From assembly GCA_903829815.1 (NCBI GenBank), contig CAIKRR010000027.1, positions 25,112-89,111 of the forward strand: a stretch of 64,000 nt of DNA. Direction: 5' to 3'. The notes under the pieces were generated by a model. The model saw nothing but the letters and a program-made list of their open reading frames with translations, searched no databases and had not been told where the DNA came from. Position numbers and translations under genes: made by a program. Each line of letters starts with the position of its first letter. Within the stretch, counting starts at the first letter, position 1. This DNA comes from an uncultured Pseudomonadota bacterium. Its GTDB lineage: Bacteria > Pseudomonadota > Gammaproteobacteria > Burkholderiales > SG8-39. Shown piece by piece: positions 9,565 to 18,014 of the stretch.

Positions 9565-10091
9565 ACCCCACCCGGGAGATCACCCTGCGGGTGAACGGCA
9601 ACACGGTTCGAGCCGTGTGCGAAACCCGCATCACGCTGCTTGATTTCCTGCGCGATCAGGCAGGGCTCACCGGCACCCACGCCGGCTGCGAGCATGGCGT
9701 ATGTGGTGCCTGCACGGTGCAACTGGATGGTGAGTCGGTGCGTTCATGCCTGCTCTTTGCCGCCCAGGTGAGCACCGGTGAGATCACCACGGTCGAGGGC
9801 CTGGCGCCGGCAGGAAGCCTCACCGACCTGCAACGCGCCTTTCGACGTCATCACGCACTGCAGTGCGGCTTCTGCACACCGGGCATGCTGATGACGGCCG
9901 ATGCACTGCTGCGCGAATCGCCCAACCCCGATGAGGCGGCAGTGCGCGCCGCGCTGTCAGGAAATCTGTGCCGCTGCACCGGTTATCAGCCGATCATCGA
10001 GGCGGTGCTCGATTGTGCCGAATCGCGGGCCGAAGCCACGCTGCGCGCCGACCAACGCCACGCCCCGACCACCAGCGGCGGTGCAGCATGA
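9561..10091 (+). CDS. Molybdenum hydroxylase 2Fe-2S (small) subunit
   Basis: This is the CoxS/XdhC-like iron-sulfur subunit of 176 residues. The plant-ferredoxin-type cluster is bound by CEHGVCGAC (Cys43, 48, 51) plus Cys63. The C-terminal helical domain has CGFC (Cys102, 105) and the CRC pair (Cys137, 139) in NLCRCTGY. All eight cysteines are present, so both clusters should form. An AAGGA site lies upstream of the ATG. The stop overlaps the large-subunit start (ATGA). It shuttles electrons from the molybdopterin centre to the FAD subunit. Confidence 0.95.
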   Translation: MNPTREITLRVNGNTVRAVCETRITLLDFLRDQAGLTGTHAGCEHGVCGACTVQLDGESVRSCLLFAAQVSTGEITTVEGLAPAGSLTDLQRAFRRHHALQCGFCTPGMLMTADALLRESPNPDEAAVRAALSGNLCRCTGYQPIIEAVLDCAESRAEATLRADQRHAPTTSGGAA

Positions 10092-12355
10092 ACGCGCCCG
10101 ACCGCACCGGCCTTGGCAATGCCTTTGAGGCAACCGCCAGCGGCACCCTGACAGGTGCGCCGATCGAACGGGTCGAAGACGAACGGTTCCTCACCGGTGC
10201 CGGGTGCTTCACTGACGATGTGCGCTTCGAGGGCATGGTCCATGCCGCGATCCTGCGCAGCAGTCATGCGCATGCACGCATCCGAGGCATCGACTGCAGC
10301 GCGGCACGAGCCCTGCCCGGGGTGCTTCTGGTAGCCACCGCAGCCGAGATCGGCCACGCGCACAAGCCTATCCCCATCCGGCTCGCACCGCTCCCCGGAC
10401 TCGATCGCTTCCTGCAGCCGACCATCGCCGCTGATGAAGTGCGCTATGTCGGTGAACCGGTGGCCATCGTGGTTGCGACGAGCCGCTATATCGCCGAAGA
10501 CGCGCTCGATCTGATCGAGACCGACTACGAGGAACTGCCGGCCGTTACCGGCATCGAGCAGTCGATCGCTGGCGCAGCACTGGTCCATGCGTCCGTCGGC
10601 ACCAATGTGGCGACGCAGTATCCGGTGGGGCGAGGCGATGCAGAGCAGGCCTTCGCCAGCGCACCCTACACCCGGCGCGAGCGCTTTCGCTGCCACCGGC
10701 ATACCGGCGCACCGATGGAAACCCGCGGTCTGGTCGCCGAATGGAACGGCAGCCTGATGCGGGTCTGGGGCGCCACCAAGGTGCCCTTCTTCAACCGCGG
10801 ACTGCTTGCCAGCATGTTCGACCTGCCCGAGACGGCCGTCGACATGATCGAAACCGACATCGGCGGGGGCTTTGGCATCCGAGGCGAGTTCTACCCTGAA
10901 GACTTTCTCGTGCCTTGGGCCTCGATGCAGTTGGGCCGACCGGTGAAATGGATCGAAGACCGCCGCGAACACCTGATGGCTGCCAACCATGCGCGCGAGA
11001 CCGAGTGCGAACTCGAGATCGCGATGGACCACGATGGCACGATACGGGGCCTGCGCGGCCGCGCCATGGCCGACCTGGGCGCCTATGTCCGCACCGGCGG
11101 CGGTGTAGCCATATCGAGGCTCGCCCAGTACCTGCCCGGGCCCTACCGAATCACCGACTTTGCCTGCGAAGTGATGGCGGTGATCACCAACAAGACCCCG
11201 GTGGGCACCTTTCGCGGCCCCGGACGCTACGAGGCCAACTTCTTTCGCGAGCGACTGCTCGACCTGGCCTGCGCCGACCTGGGGCTCGACCCGGTGGCGG
11301 TACGCGAGAAGAACCTCATCGCAAAGCATGAGATGCCCTGGCCCATTGGCCGCCTCGTACCCACCGAAGGCGAAGGGGCCTATGACGTTGGCGACTTCCA
11401 CTCGGGCCTGCACAAGGCACTGGCCGCCATCGGCTACGAGCGCCTGCCGCGTGGCGGCACGCGCATCGACGGCTGGCTGCACGGGGTGGGCGTGGCCTGC
11501 TTCGTCGAATCCAGCGGTGGGGGCAAGTCTGAAAACGCACGCATCATCGCGCGCACCGATGGCAGCTTCGACATCTATTCGGGCGTGTCCACCATGGGGC
11601 AGGGCCACGAGACGGTCTTTGCGCAGATTGCGGGCGACGAACTCGGGGTCCCGCTCGATGCCTTCAGGGTGCATCACGGGTCGACCGCGCATGTCGACTA
11701 TGGCTGGGGCACCTTTCACAGCCGCGCCATCGTGGTGGGCGGCAGTGCGGTGAAACTGGCAGCGGCCCAACTGCGTGAACAACTCGATGCGCTCGCCGCC
11801 ACCGGACATGTCGGCGCACCGGCCGAAGACATCGAAGTGAAACTGCGCTACGACACTCGCGGCCCGACCTACAGCTACGGCACCCACGTGGCGCATGTGG
11901 CCGTCGACCCCGAGACCGCCCGCGTCAAGGTGCTGGCCTATGTGGCGCTCGAGGATGTCGGTCGTGTGATGAACCCCCTGCTTGCCCATGGCCAGGCGGT
12001 GGGTGGTGCGGTGCAAGGCATCGGGGCCACCTTCCTCGACGAACTGCGCTATGACGAGGCCGGGCAACTGCTCTCGGGCAGCTACGCCGACTACCTGATG
12101 GCCACCAGCACCGAAGTGCCGGCGGTGCAGGCCGTGCTGCTCGAGGAATCACCCTCACCATCCAACCCGCTGGGCGCCAAGGGTGCAGGCGAAGGCGGCA
12201 TCGTTGCAACGGGTGGGGCGCTTGCAAATGCGGTGGGGGATGCCCTCGCGGGCTACCGGCTGCCGCTCACCACCCTGCCACTGTCGCTCGACAACCTGGC
12301 CCGGGCCCTGCGCCAGGCGCGTGCCGCCGGCAACGCACCCCAAGCAGGTCACTGA
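10088..12355 (+). CDS. Molybdenum hydroxylase large (molybdopterin-binding) subunit, complete operon copy
   Basis: The catalytic subunit hydroxylates aromatic N-heterocycles, aldehydes or related substrates with water-derived oxygen. The ATG at 10088 overlaps the small-subunit stop and gives 755 residues starting [10 protein letters not shown]; the track's earlier start at 9968 is an artefact. Visible features are a GAPIERVEDERFLTG N-terminus, IGGGFGIRGEF, the molybdopterin loop TFRGPGRYE, GQGHET and the catalytic glutamate in GAGEGG near the C-terminus. The AYRCSFR loop of true CO dehydrogenase is absent, so it is not a CODH. It resembles the 57.9-60.3 kb large subunit more than the 45.5-47.9 kb one. 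A Bug receptor follows two bases later, so the substrate is probably an imported organic acid. Confidence 0.93.
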   Translation: MNAPDRTGLGNAFEATASGTLTGAPIERVEDERFLTGAGCFTDDVRFEGMVHAAILRSSHAHARIRGIDCSAARALPGVLLVATAAEIGHAHKPIPIRLAPLPGLDRFLQPTIAADEVRYVGEPVAIVVATSRYIAEDALDLIETDYEELPAVTGIEQSIAGAALVHASVGTNVATQYPVGRGDAEQAFASAPYTRRERFRCHRHTGAPMETRGLVAEWNGSLMRVWGATKVPFFNRGLLASMFDLPETAVDMIETDIGGGFGIRGEFYPEDFLVPWASMQLGRPVKWIEDRREHLMAANHARETECELEIAMDHDGTIRGLRGRAMADLGAYVRTGGGVAISRLAQYLPGPYRITDFACEVMAVITNKTPVGTFRGPGRYEANFFRERLLDLACADLGLDPVAVREKNLIAKHEMPWPIGRLVPTEGEGAYDVGDFHSGLHKALAAIGYERLPRGGTRIDGWLHGVGVACFVESSGGGKSENARIIARTDGSFDIYSGVSTMGQGHETVFAQIAGDELGVPLDAFRVHHGSTAHVDYGWGTFHSRAIVVGGSAVKLAAAQLREQLDALAATGHVGAPAEDIEVKLRYDTRGPTYSYGTHVAHVAVDPETARVKVLAYVALEDVGRVMNPLLAHGQAVGGAVQGIGATFLDELRYDEAGQLLSGSYADYLMATSTEVPAVQAVLLEESPSPSNPLGAKGAGEGGIVATGGALANAVGDALAGYRLPLTTLPLSLDNLARALRQARAAGNAPQAGH

Positions 12356-12357
12356 CC

Positions 12358-13344
12358 ATGGGGCCGACCCGCGCGCTCGGTGCCGTGCTGGTTGGCCTCT
12401 TCAGTCTGCAACTGCTCGGTCTGCCGCGGGCACACGCAGCCGAAACGCCCGACTATCCGCGCCACCCCTTGCGCTTCATGATCGGGTTTGCCCCCGGGGG
12501 CAGTGCCGATCTGGTGAGCCGTCTGCTCGCGCAAAAGCTCTCCGAGAAGCTGGGTCAACCTATCGTGGCCGAGCAGAAGATGGGGGCTACCGGCATTCTT
12601 GCCAACGAGGTGGTGGTGCGCGCCGCCCCCGATGGGCATGTGCTGGTGCTGCTCACCGGCGGGCATGCCGCCTCGGCCGTCATCATGAAGACGATGCCGC
12701 ACGACCCGGTGCACGACTTCGCGATGGTCTCCACCGTCACCGGTTATCCGATGGTGATCTCGGCATCGCCTGATGCGCCCTTTCGCAACCTTGCCGAATT
12801 CATCACCTGGGCGCGCGCGCGTCCCAATCAGGTGACCTATGCGATGTCGGGCATCGGCAGCGTGCATCACCTGCTGGGTGAACTCATCAACATCGAGGCC
12901 GGTACCCAGATGACCGGCATCCCGCTCAAGGGCGCTTCGCAAAGCCTGGTCGAGGTTCTGGGTGGGCGCATCGACATCATGGTCGAGACGGCTACCGCCT
13001 CGTTCGGCCCGATCAAGGGTGGCCGATTGCGCGCGCTGGCACTCTCGTCGACCGGACGCTATCCGCTCATGCCCGATGTACCCACCATCGCCGAGACCCT
13101 GCCCGGCGTCGAAGTCACTTCGTGGCTGGGCCTCGCTACCACCCCCGGCACGCCCAGGCCGGTGATCGATCGGCTCAACCGCGAAGTGCGCGCCCTCCTG
13201 GCCGAGCGCGAGGTGCAGGCACGCCTGGCCGATCTGGGCGGCGTCGCCATCCCCTCCACACCGGAGGAGATGCGCGATCGCGTGGAGCGTGAGATCGTGC
13301 GCTGGACGCGGGTGGTCGAGTTGAAGAAGATCGAGCGCCAGTAG
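12358..13344 (+). CDS. Bug/TctC-family tripartite tricarboxylate receptor (copy 1)
   Basis: A periplasmic binding protein of 328 residues. A signal peptide runs to about residue 27 (RAHAAE). The mature start PLRFMIGFAPGGSADLVSRLLA is the typical Bug strand and ligand loop, followed by QPIVAEQKMGATG and APDGHVLV. It begins two bases after the molybdenum hydroxylase large subunit stop, so it is the fourth gene of that operon and probably binds the hydroxylase substrate or product. No TctA/TctB membrane partner is nearby. The C-terminus lies next to a convergent minus-strand gene. Confidence 0.93.
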   Translation: MGPTRALGAVLVGLFSLQLLGLPRAHAAETPDYPRHPLRFMIGFAPGGSADLVSRLLAQKLSEKLGQPIVAEQKMGATGILANEVVVRAAPDGHVLVLLTGGHAASAVIMKTMPHDPVHDFAMVSTVTGYPMVISASPDAPFRNLAEFITWARARPNQVTYAMSGIGSVHHLLGELINIEAGTQMTGIPLKGASQSLVEVLGGRIDIMVETATASFGPIKGGRLRALALSSTGRYPLMPDVPTIAETLPGVEVTSWLGLATTPGTPRPVIDRLNREVRALLAEREVQARLADLGGVAIPSTPEEMRDRVEREIVRWTRVVELKKIERQ

Positions 13345-13371
13345 GCAGCCCAGCGCAGCCCATCAGCCTGC

Positions 13372-14130
13372 TCAGAGCACCCGGTCGTCGAAAACCCGCC
13401 GCACGTCCATCTCGTAGTCGAGGATATCGACCGGCGGACGGACAAAGTGCCAGGTGATGCCACCGGGGGCGGCGCCGCGCGGCAGCAGTTCGCTCTCGAT
13501 GAGCGGGTGAATGTCATGGACGGTGTAGACATGCGTGGAGCCCACATCGCGCCAGCCCACGCCCAGCATGCCCATGCGGCGCTCCATTTCGCCCAGCACC
13601 CAGCGCATCTTGTCACGCAGTCCATCGGGCGAGACATCGCCGGCCCGGATCACGTGCCCGGCGTATCCGCCCTTGCCCTCGGGCGCCTCGGCACTGCCCG
13701 AGACAATGAAACTGGGGGCCGCCGGCACACCGGCTGGCAGGGGCACGGTGTAGGAGAAAGCATAGAGCGAGGGTACTGCAGGCGGGGCAACTTTGGGACA
13801 GACGTTGCTGCGCGCTACCGGGTTGGCGTCACCGCGGGCGATGCCCCAGCGCTCGAGCGTTGATACATAGACGCGGTTGAAAGCGATGAAGCCGGCATCA
13901 TCGAACGGAGCCGGTGATCGCAACTCGCAGGCACAGAACGCGGTTGTGGGGCGTCCCTCGGCACGCAGATGCGCCTCGATGCGTGCAAACCCTTCGGCCA
14001 GCGGCAACGGCGTCAGAAAGCGCACTCGGCGGATGGCGTAACCGGGATCGGCGATCACGCCCGACGAATACTGGAATACGCCCGGAGCGTGATGATAATT
14101 GCCTGGAGCAAAGGGCAGAGACTGAGTCAC
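13372..14130 (-). CDS. CnbZ/RidA-like deaminase family protein (tentative)
   Basis: About 252 residues. From memory of the family it resembles proteins annotated as 2-amino-5-chloromuconate deaminase CnbZ, which have a C-terminal YjgF/RidA-like fold; I could not run a search. Visible landmarks are LPFAPGNYHHAPGVFQYS at the N-terminus, TAFCACELRSP, and a C-terminal half with HVIRAGDVSPDGLRDK and STHVYTVHDIHP. The track starts at an ATG at 14145. A GTG at 14130 has GGAAGG seven bases upstream and gives MTQSLPFAPG, so I prefer it. Divergent from the CaiB gene. If correct it would release ammonia from an aminomuconate-like intermediate. Confidence 0.55.
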   Translation of the reverse strand: MTQSLPFAPGNYHHAPGVFQYSSGVIADPGYAIRRVRFLTPLPLAEGFARIEAHLRAEGRPTTAFCACELRSPAPFDDAGFIAFNRVYVSTLERWGIARGDANPVARSNVCPKVAPPAVPSLYAFSYTVPLPAGVPAAPSFIVSGSAEAPEGKGGYAGHVIRAGDVSPDGLRDKMRWVLGEMERRMGMLGVGWRDVGSTHVYTVHDIHPLIESELLPRGAAPGGITWHFVRPPVDILDYEMDVRRVFDDRVL

Positions 14131-14268
14131 GAGGAAGCCTTCCATTTCAGTTCGAGCCCTGGCGCCAGCAATTCATCCGGGCGTGGGCAGGTTGTTCGAT
14201 GGCGCAAGGTATCACGCCCTCTGCGCCCGTAGAATGCGTGTCAGGCATCCCACGGAGACAAACCGCTC

Positions 14269-15465
14269 ATGACCCATCCGACCCCATCGTGTGCGCTGGC
14301 CGCACTGCGCGTGCTTGACCTCACCCGTGTGCGCGCGGGTCCTACCTGCGTGCGCCAGTTTGCCGACTGGGGTGCCACTGTCATCAAGGTGGAGGAGCGC
14401 GTTGCGGATGAACCGGGTGGCAATCCGGCGGACTTCTCGGCGCGCCACGACCCTGACTTCCAGAACCTGCACCGCAACAAGCGCAGCATCACGCTCGATC
14501 TGAAAAGCCCACGCGGCATCGAAATCCTGAAGAAACTGGTGGCAAACGCCGACGTGCTGGTGGAGAACTACCGACCCGACGTGAAGCATCGCCTGGGCAT
14601 CGACTACGAAAGCCTCAGCGCCGTGAACCCCCGCCTCATCTACGCGAGCATCGCCGGCTTCGGCCAGGATGGCCCTTACAGCAAACGACCGGGGGTCGAT
14701 CAGATCGCGCAAGGCATGTCGGGGCTGATGTCGGTCACCGGCGAACCTGGCCGCGGCCCGATGCGGGTGGGCATCTCGCTCGCCGACCTGTCCTCAGGCC
14801 TGTTTGCCGCCCTGGGCGTGATGACCGCGCTCATCGAGCGCCAGACTTCGGGCAAGGGCCAGTGGGTGCAGACCTCGCTCCTGCAGGCCCAGACCTTCCT
14901 GCTCGACTACCAGGCGGCCCGCTACCTCATGCAAGGCGAGATACCGGGGCAGGCCGGCAACGACCACCCCACCGGCGTGCCCACCGGCACCTTCAAGGCG
15001 CGCGATGGCTGGGTCAACATTGCCCCGACGCCACCGATGTGGAAACGCTTCTGCAAGGCGGTGGGCCACGAGGAATGGATCGATCACCCCCACTTCGCCT
15101 CACCGAAACTGCGGCGCGAGCACCGGGGCGAACTCAATGGCCTCATCGCCGACCTGGTGGCGACCGAAGACCGTGACACCTGGGTCGAACGGCTCAACGC
15201 CGCAGGCGTGCCGTGCGGCCCCATCCTCTCCATCGATCAGACCTTTGCCGACCCGCAGGTGAAGCATCTGGGCATTGCACAGACGGTGCATTCGCCGGTG
15301 CTGGGCGACATCACCCTGGTCGGACAGCCAGTGACGCTCAGCCGCACCCCCAGCGCGCTGGTGACCTCAGCGCCGGAAGCCGGCGAGCACACCGCCGCCA
15401 TCCTCGGTGAACTGGGTTACGACGCGGCGCAGATCGCCGCGCTGCGCGAGGGCGGCGTGGTCTGA
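14269..15465 (+). CDS. Family III CoA-transferase (CaiB/BaiF)
   Basis: It moves CoA from an acyl-CoA donor to a carboxylic acid in the cytosol, activating an acid for breakdown. The 398-residue length is typical. Visible family motifs are LRVLDLTRVRAGP at the start, WGATVIKVEE, NKRSITLDL, ADVLVENYRPDV, and the IYASIAGFGQDGPY segment. DVDQIAQ-type sequence (GVDQIAQGMSGLM) follows the catalytic aspartate region. GGAGA precedes the ATG. A TAGAAT box lies about 35 bp upstream. It ends in a convergent gap packed with hairpins. The acid activated is unknown; neighbours suggest an aromatic or dicarboxylic acid. Confidence 0.9.
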   Translation: MTHPTPSCALAALRVLDLTRVRAGPTCVRQFADWGATVIKVEERVADEPGGNPADFSARHDPDFQNLHRNKRSITLDLKSPRGIEILKKLVANADVLVENYRPDVKHRLGIDYESLSAVNPRLIYASIAGFGQDGPYSKRPGVDQIAQGMSGLMSVTGEPGRGPMRVGISLADLSSGLFAALGVMTALIERQTSGKGQWVQTSLLQAQTFLLDYQAARYLMQGEIPGQAGNDHPTGVPTGTFKARDGWVNIAPTPPMWKRFCKAVGHEEWIDHPHFASPKLRREHRGELNGLIADLVATEDRDTWVERLNAAGVPCGPILSIDQTFADPQVKHLGIAQTVHSPVLGDITLVGQPVTLSRTPSALVTSAPEAGEHTAAILGELGYDAAQIAALREGGVV

Positions 15466-15481
15466 GGCACGGGTGACATGG

Positions 15482-15545
15482 GGCTCGCACCCGAGCCATT
15501 GCGCTGGTAGCGCAACGGCGGGACCGGCAACGGCGCCGGACCCGC
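15482..15545. terminator. Three consecutive hairpins between convergent genes
   Basis: The 88-bp gap between the convergent CoA-transferase and Bug genes holds three stems in a row: GGCTCG/CGAGCC (loop CACC, 15482-15497), TTGCGCT/AGCGCAA (loop GGT, 15499-15515) and an 11-bp stem GCGGGACCGGC/GCCGGACCCGC with one central mismatch (15518-15545). Neither strand shows a long U-run. A bidirectional transcription block is the simplest reading. Confidence 0.6.
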
Positions 15546-15553
15546 TCTGCCAC

Positions 15554-16537
15554 TCAGTCGAGCGAGATCTTTGCGCGCTCGATCAGACCGCCCAGGCGCT
15601 TGCCGCCCGATTCGATCGCCTGTGCAATTTCAGCCGGCGTGGAAGGCATCGGCTCGAAACCCATGGTGGCGAGGCGATCACGCACATCCGTGTCGGCCAG
15701 CGTCTTGTTGATGTCGGCATTCAGTTGCGCGCTGATCGCGGGCGGCAGGCCGCGCGGCGCAAGAATCGCCACCCAGCTTCGCACCTCGAAATCCGCCTGG
15801 CCACCTGCCTCGGCGATGGTCGGGATGTCGGGGTAGCCCACCACACGCTTCGGCGCTGCGGCGGCGAGATAGCGAATCTTGCCCGAGCGAGCCACCGCAC
15901 CCGAGGAGGCGACGGTGCCGAAGCCCCAGTCCACTTCGTTGTTGCCGATCGCCGGGTAGAGCAGCGTCACTCCCTGGAACGGGATGTGGGTCATGTTGAG
16001 CCCGGTTGCATTCTCGAAGGCCACGACGCCCAGATGCCCGACGCTGCCGATACCCCACGAACCGTAGGTGAACTTGTCACCCTTCGCCTTGGCGGCGGCG
16101 ATGAACTCGGGCATCGTCTTCCAGGGGGCGTTGGCCGGCACGACGAAGAAGAAGTAGGTCTGGTAGAGACGCGCGATCGGCTCGAAGTCCTTCACCGTGT
16201 CGTAGGGCATCTGCTTGTACAGACGCGGGTTGGCGTTCAGATGGGCGTCATCCATCATCAGCAGCGTGTAGCCATCGGCGGGCGAACGCTTGGCCTGCTC
16301 ACCCGCCACCAGACCATTGGCCGTGGGCTTGTTCTCGATGAGGATCTGCTGCCCCCACATCTTCGTGAGCTTGTCGCCCACCACACGCAGCACCGCATCG
16401 GGGCCGCTGCCGGTCGGATAGGCGGCGATGACCTTGACGGGCTTGTTCGGGAAGGCCTGTGCCAGCGCAGCCGAGCTGGCCGCGGCGAGAGTGATGGTCC
16501 CGAAAGCAGCCAGGCTGCTGGAAATGATCCGGTTCAT
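15554..16537 (-). CDS. Bug/TctC-family receptor (copy 2), divergent from an aromatic hydroxylase
   Basis: Periplasmic receptor of 327 residues starting MNRIISSSLAAFG, with AGGAGA ten bases upstream. The signal peptide ends at ALAQA, then PVKVIAAYPTGSGPDAVLRV, QILIENKPTANG and SPADGYTLL. The ligand-loop sequence YPTGSGPD differs from the usual PPGG form, suggesting its own ligand specificity. The track's longer ORF adds 96 residues without support. It shares a 218-bp intergenic region with the FAD hydroxylase at 16756, so the pair is probably co-regulated and the ligand is likely the hydroxylase's aromatic acid. Confidence 0.92.
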   Translation of the reverse strand: MNRIISSSLAAFGTITLAAASSAALAQAFPNKPVKVIAAYPTGSGPDAVLRVVGDKLTKMWGQQILIENKPTANGLVAGEQAKRSPADGYTLLMMDDAHLNANPRLYKQMPYDTVKDFEPIARLYQTYFFFVVPANAPWKTMPEFIAAAKAKGDKFTYGSWGIGSVGHLGVVAFENATGLNMTHIPFQGVTLLYPAIGNNEVDWGFGTVASSGAVARSGKIRYLAAAAPKRVVGYPDIPTIAEAGGQADFEVRSWVAILAPRGLPPAISAQLNADINKTLADTDVRDRLATMGFEPMPSTPAEIAQAIESGGKRLGGLIERAKISLD

Positions 16538-16617
16538 GCCGGGTGTCTCCTGAAGACGCCAAAGCCCGATGCGTTCGGGTCGTGCAGATAAGTGAAAAGC
16601 GGTCATCACCGCCAAGA

Positions 16618-16732
16618 GCGACAGTGCAGTTTCCGATGCTAATCGATTTCCGATATTGTTGCCCTTTGCCGGAGGTCGATGCAGTGGTTGCAACGACCCC
16701 GCGCGTCTGTCGCTCGAACACTCTGCGACAGT
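16618..16732. promoter_or_regulatory. Divergent control region with repeated GCGACAG and TTTCCGAT motifs
   Basis: Between divergent genes. TTTCCGAT occurs twice in the same direction (16630-16637 and 16647-16654, 17 bp apart). GCGACAGT occurs at 16618-16625 and again at 16725-16732, and the second copy faces an inverted CTGTCGC at 16707-16713 with an 11-bp spacer. These look like operator half-sites for a regulator acting on both genes. No regulator gene is adjacent. Confidence 0.4.
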
Positions 16733-16755
16733 CCGATTGGCCTGGAGGCCTGGAT

Positions 16756-17952
16756 ATGGCAGCACAAGCGCAGGACAAACCCGTACTCGTGGTGGGTGGC
16801 GGTATCGGCGGCATGTCGGCAGCACTCGCCCTGAGCCAGGCCGGATGCAAGGTCGAGGTGCTCGAACAGGCCTCGGAGATCGGCGAGATCGGCGCCGGCA
16901 TCCAGCTCGGGCCCAATGCCTTCACGGCCCTCGATGCACTGGGCGTGGGCGAGGCGGCACGGCGCCGCGCCGTCTACACCGACTTTCTGGTGATGCACGA
17001 CGCGATCGACGAAGCAGAGGTCGCCACGATTCCAGTGGGCGAGGCGTTCCGCACGCGCTTTGGCAACCCCTACGCGGTGATTCACCGTGCCGACATCCAT
17101 CTGTCGATCTACGAAGGCGTGCAGAACGATCCGCAGATCGGCGTGCATACCGGCATACGGGTCGAGGCGATCGACATCGGCCCTGATGGCGTGCGGGTGA
17201 CCGACCAGAAGGGCCGCGTCTTCGAAGGGTCAGCCCTCATTGGCGCCGACGGCGGGCGTTCGGTGGCGCGCCAGACGCTGGTCGGTGACGAGCACCGCGT
17301 CTCAGGGCATGTGGTCTACCGTGCCGTGGTGTCCAACGAGGAGATGCCCGCCGATCTGCGCTGGAACGCCGCATCGATCTGGGTCGGCCCCAACTGCCAT
17401 CTGGTGCACTACCCCTTGCGAGGGGGTGAGCAGTACAACATCGTCGTCACCTTCCACAGTCGCGATATCGAAGAGTGGGGGGTGCGCGAGGGCAGCCGCG
17501 AAGAGGTGATGTCCTACTTCGAGGACATCGGTGCACGTCCGCGCCAGTTGCTTGCCACGCCCCTGTCCTGGAAGCGCTGGGCCACTGCCGACCGTGACCC
17601 TGCCGACCACTGGGGCCATGGCCGCGCCACGCTGCTAGGCGACGCCGCCCACCCGATGCTGCAATACCTCGCGCAAGGCGCCGCCCTGGCCATGGAAGAC
17701 GCCGTGACCTTGCGCGAAGCGCTGCGCGTGTGCTCGGGCGATCTGGAAGCGGCGTTCCGGCTGTACGAAAGCAAACGCATCGCACGCACCGCGCGCGTGG
17801 TGCTCTCGGCCCGCGAAATGGGTCGCATCTATCACGCCAAGGGCGTGGAGCGCCTGGTGCGAAACGACATGTGGCGAGGCCGCACCCCAGAGCGCTTCTA
17901 TGACGCGCTCGAGTGGCTCTACGGCTGGCGCCCGGAGCAGTGCCTGGCCTGA
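16756..17952 (+). CDS. FAD-dependent monooxygenase, 3-hydroxybenzoate 6-hydroxylase-like
   Basis: A single-component NAD(P)H-dependent aromatic hydroxylase of 398 residues. The start MAAQAQDKPVLVVGGGIGGM places the GxGxxG FAD motif at the N-terminus, and a GGAGG site precedes the ATG at 16756; the track start at 16543 is too early. The middle has IGADGGRSVARQTL, and the second FAD motif is GDAAHPMLQYLAQGAALAMEDA. The family includes 3-hydroxybenzoate 6-monooxygenase (gentisate forming) and salicylate hydroxylase relatives; I favour the former by overall look. It is divergent from a Bug receptor. No ring-cleavage dioxygenase gene is in the window. Confidence 0.85.
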   Translation: MAAQAQDKPVLVVGGGIGGMSAALALSQAGCKVEVLEQASEIGEIGAGIQLGPNAFTALDALGVGEAARRRAVYTDFLVMHDAIDEAEVATIPVGEAFRTRFGNPYAVIHRADIHLSIYEGVQNDPQIGVHTGIRVEAIDIGPDGVRVTDQKGRVFEGSALIGADGGRSVARQTLVGDEHRVSGHVVYRAVVSNEEMPADLRWNAASIWVGPNCHLVHYPLRGGEQYNIVVTFHSRDIEEWGVREGSREEVMSYFEDIGARPRQLLATPLSWKRWATADRDPADHWGHGRATLLGDAAHPMLQYLAQGAALAMEDAVTLREALRVCSGDLEAAFRLYESKRIARTARVVLSAREMGRIYHAKGVERLVRNDMWRGRTPERFYDALEWLYGWRPEQCLA

Positions 17953-18014
17953 CCCCGGGTCGGGAAGATCGCGCATCGAAACGCGCGCGCCGTACCCGGC
18001 GCTTGCCCCGCGGC

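Noticed and set aside
9986-12067. 693-residue minus-strand ORF
   Set aside because: Antisense to the molybdenum hydroxylase large subunit; no domain or RBS.
10088-12355. Aerobic CO dehydrogenase (CoxL)
   Set aside because: The AYRCSFR active-site loop is absent; the loop is TFRGPGRYE, so it is another molybdenum hydroxylase.
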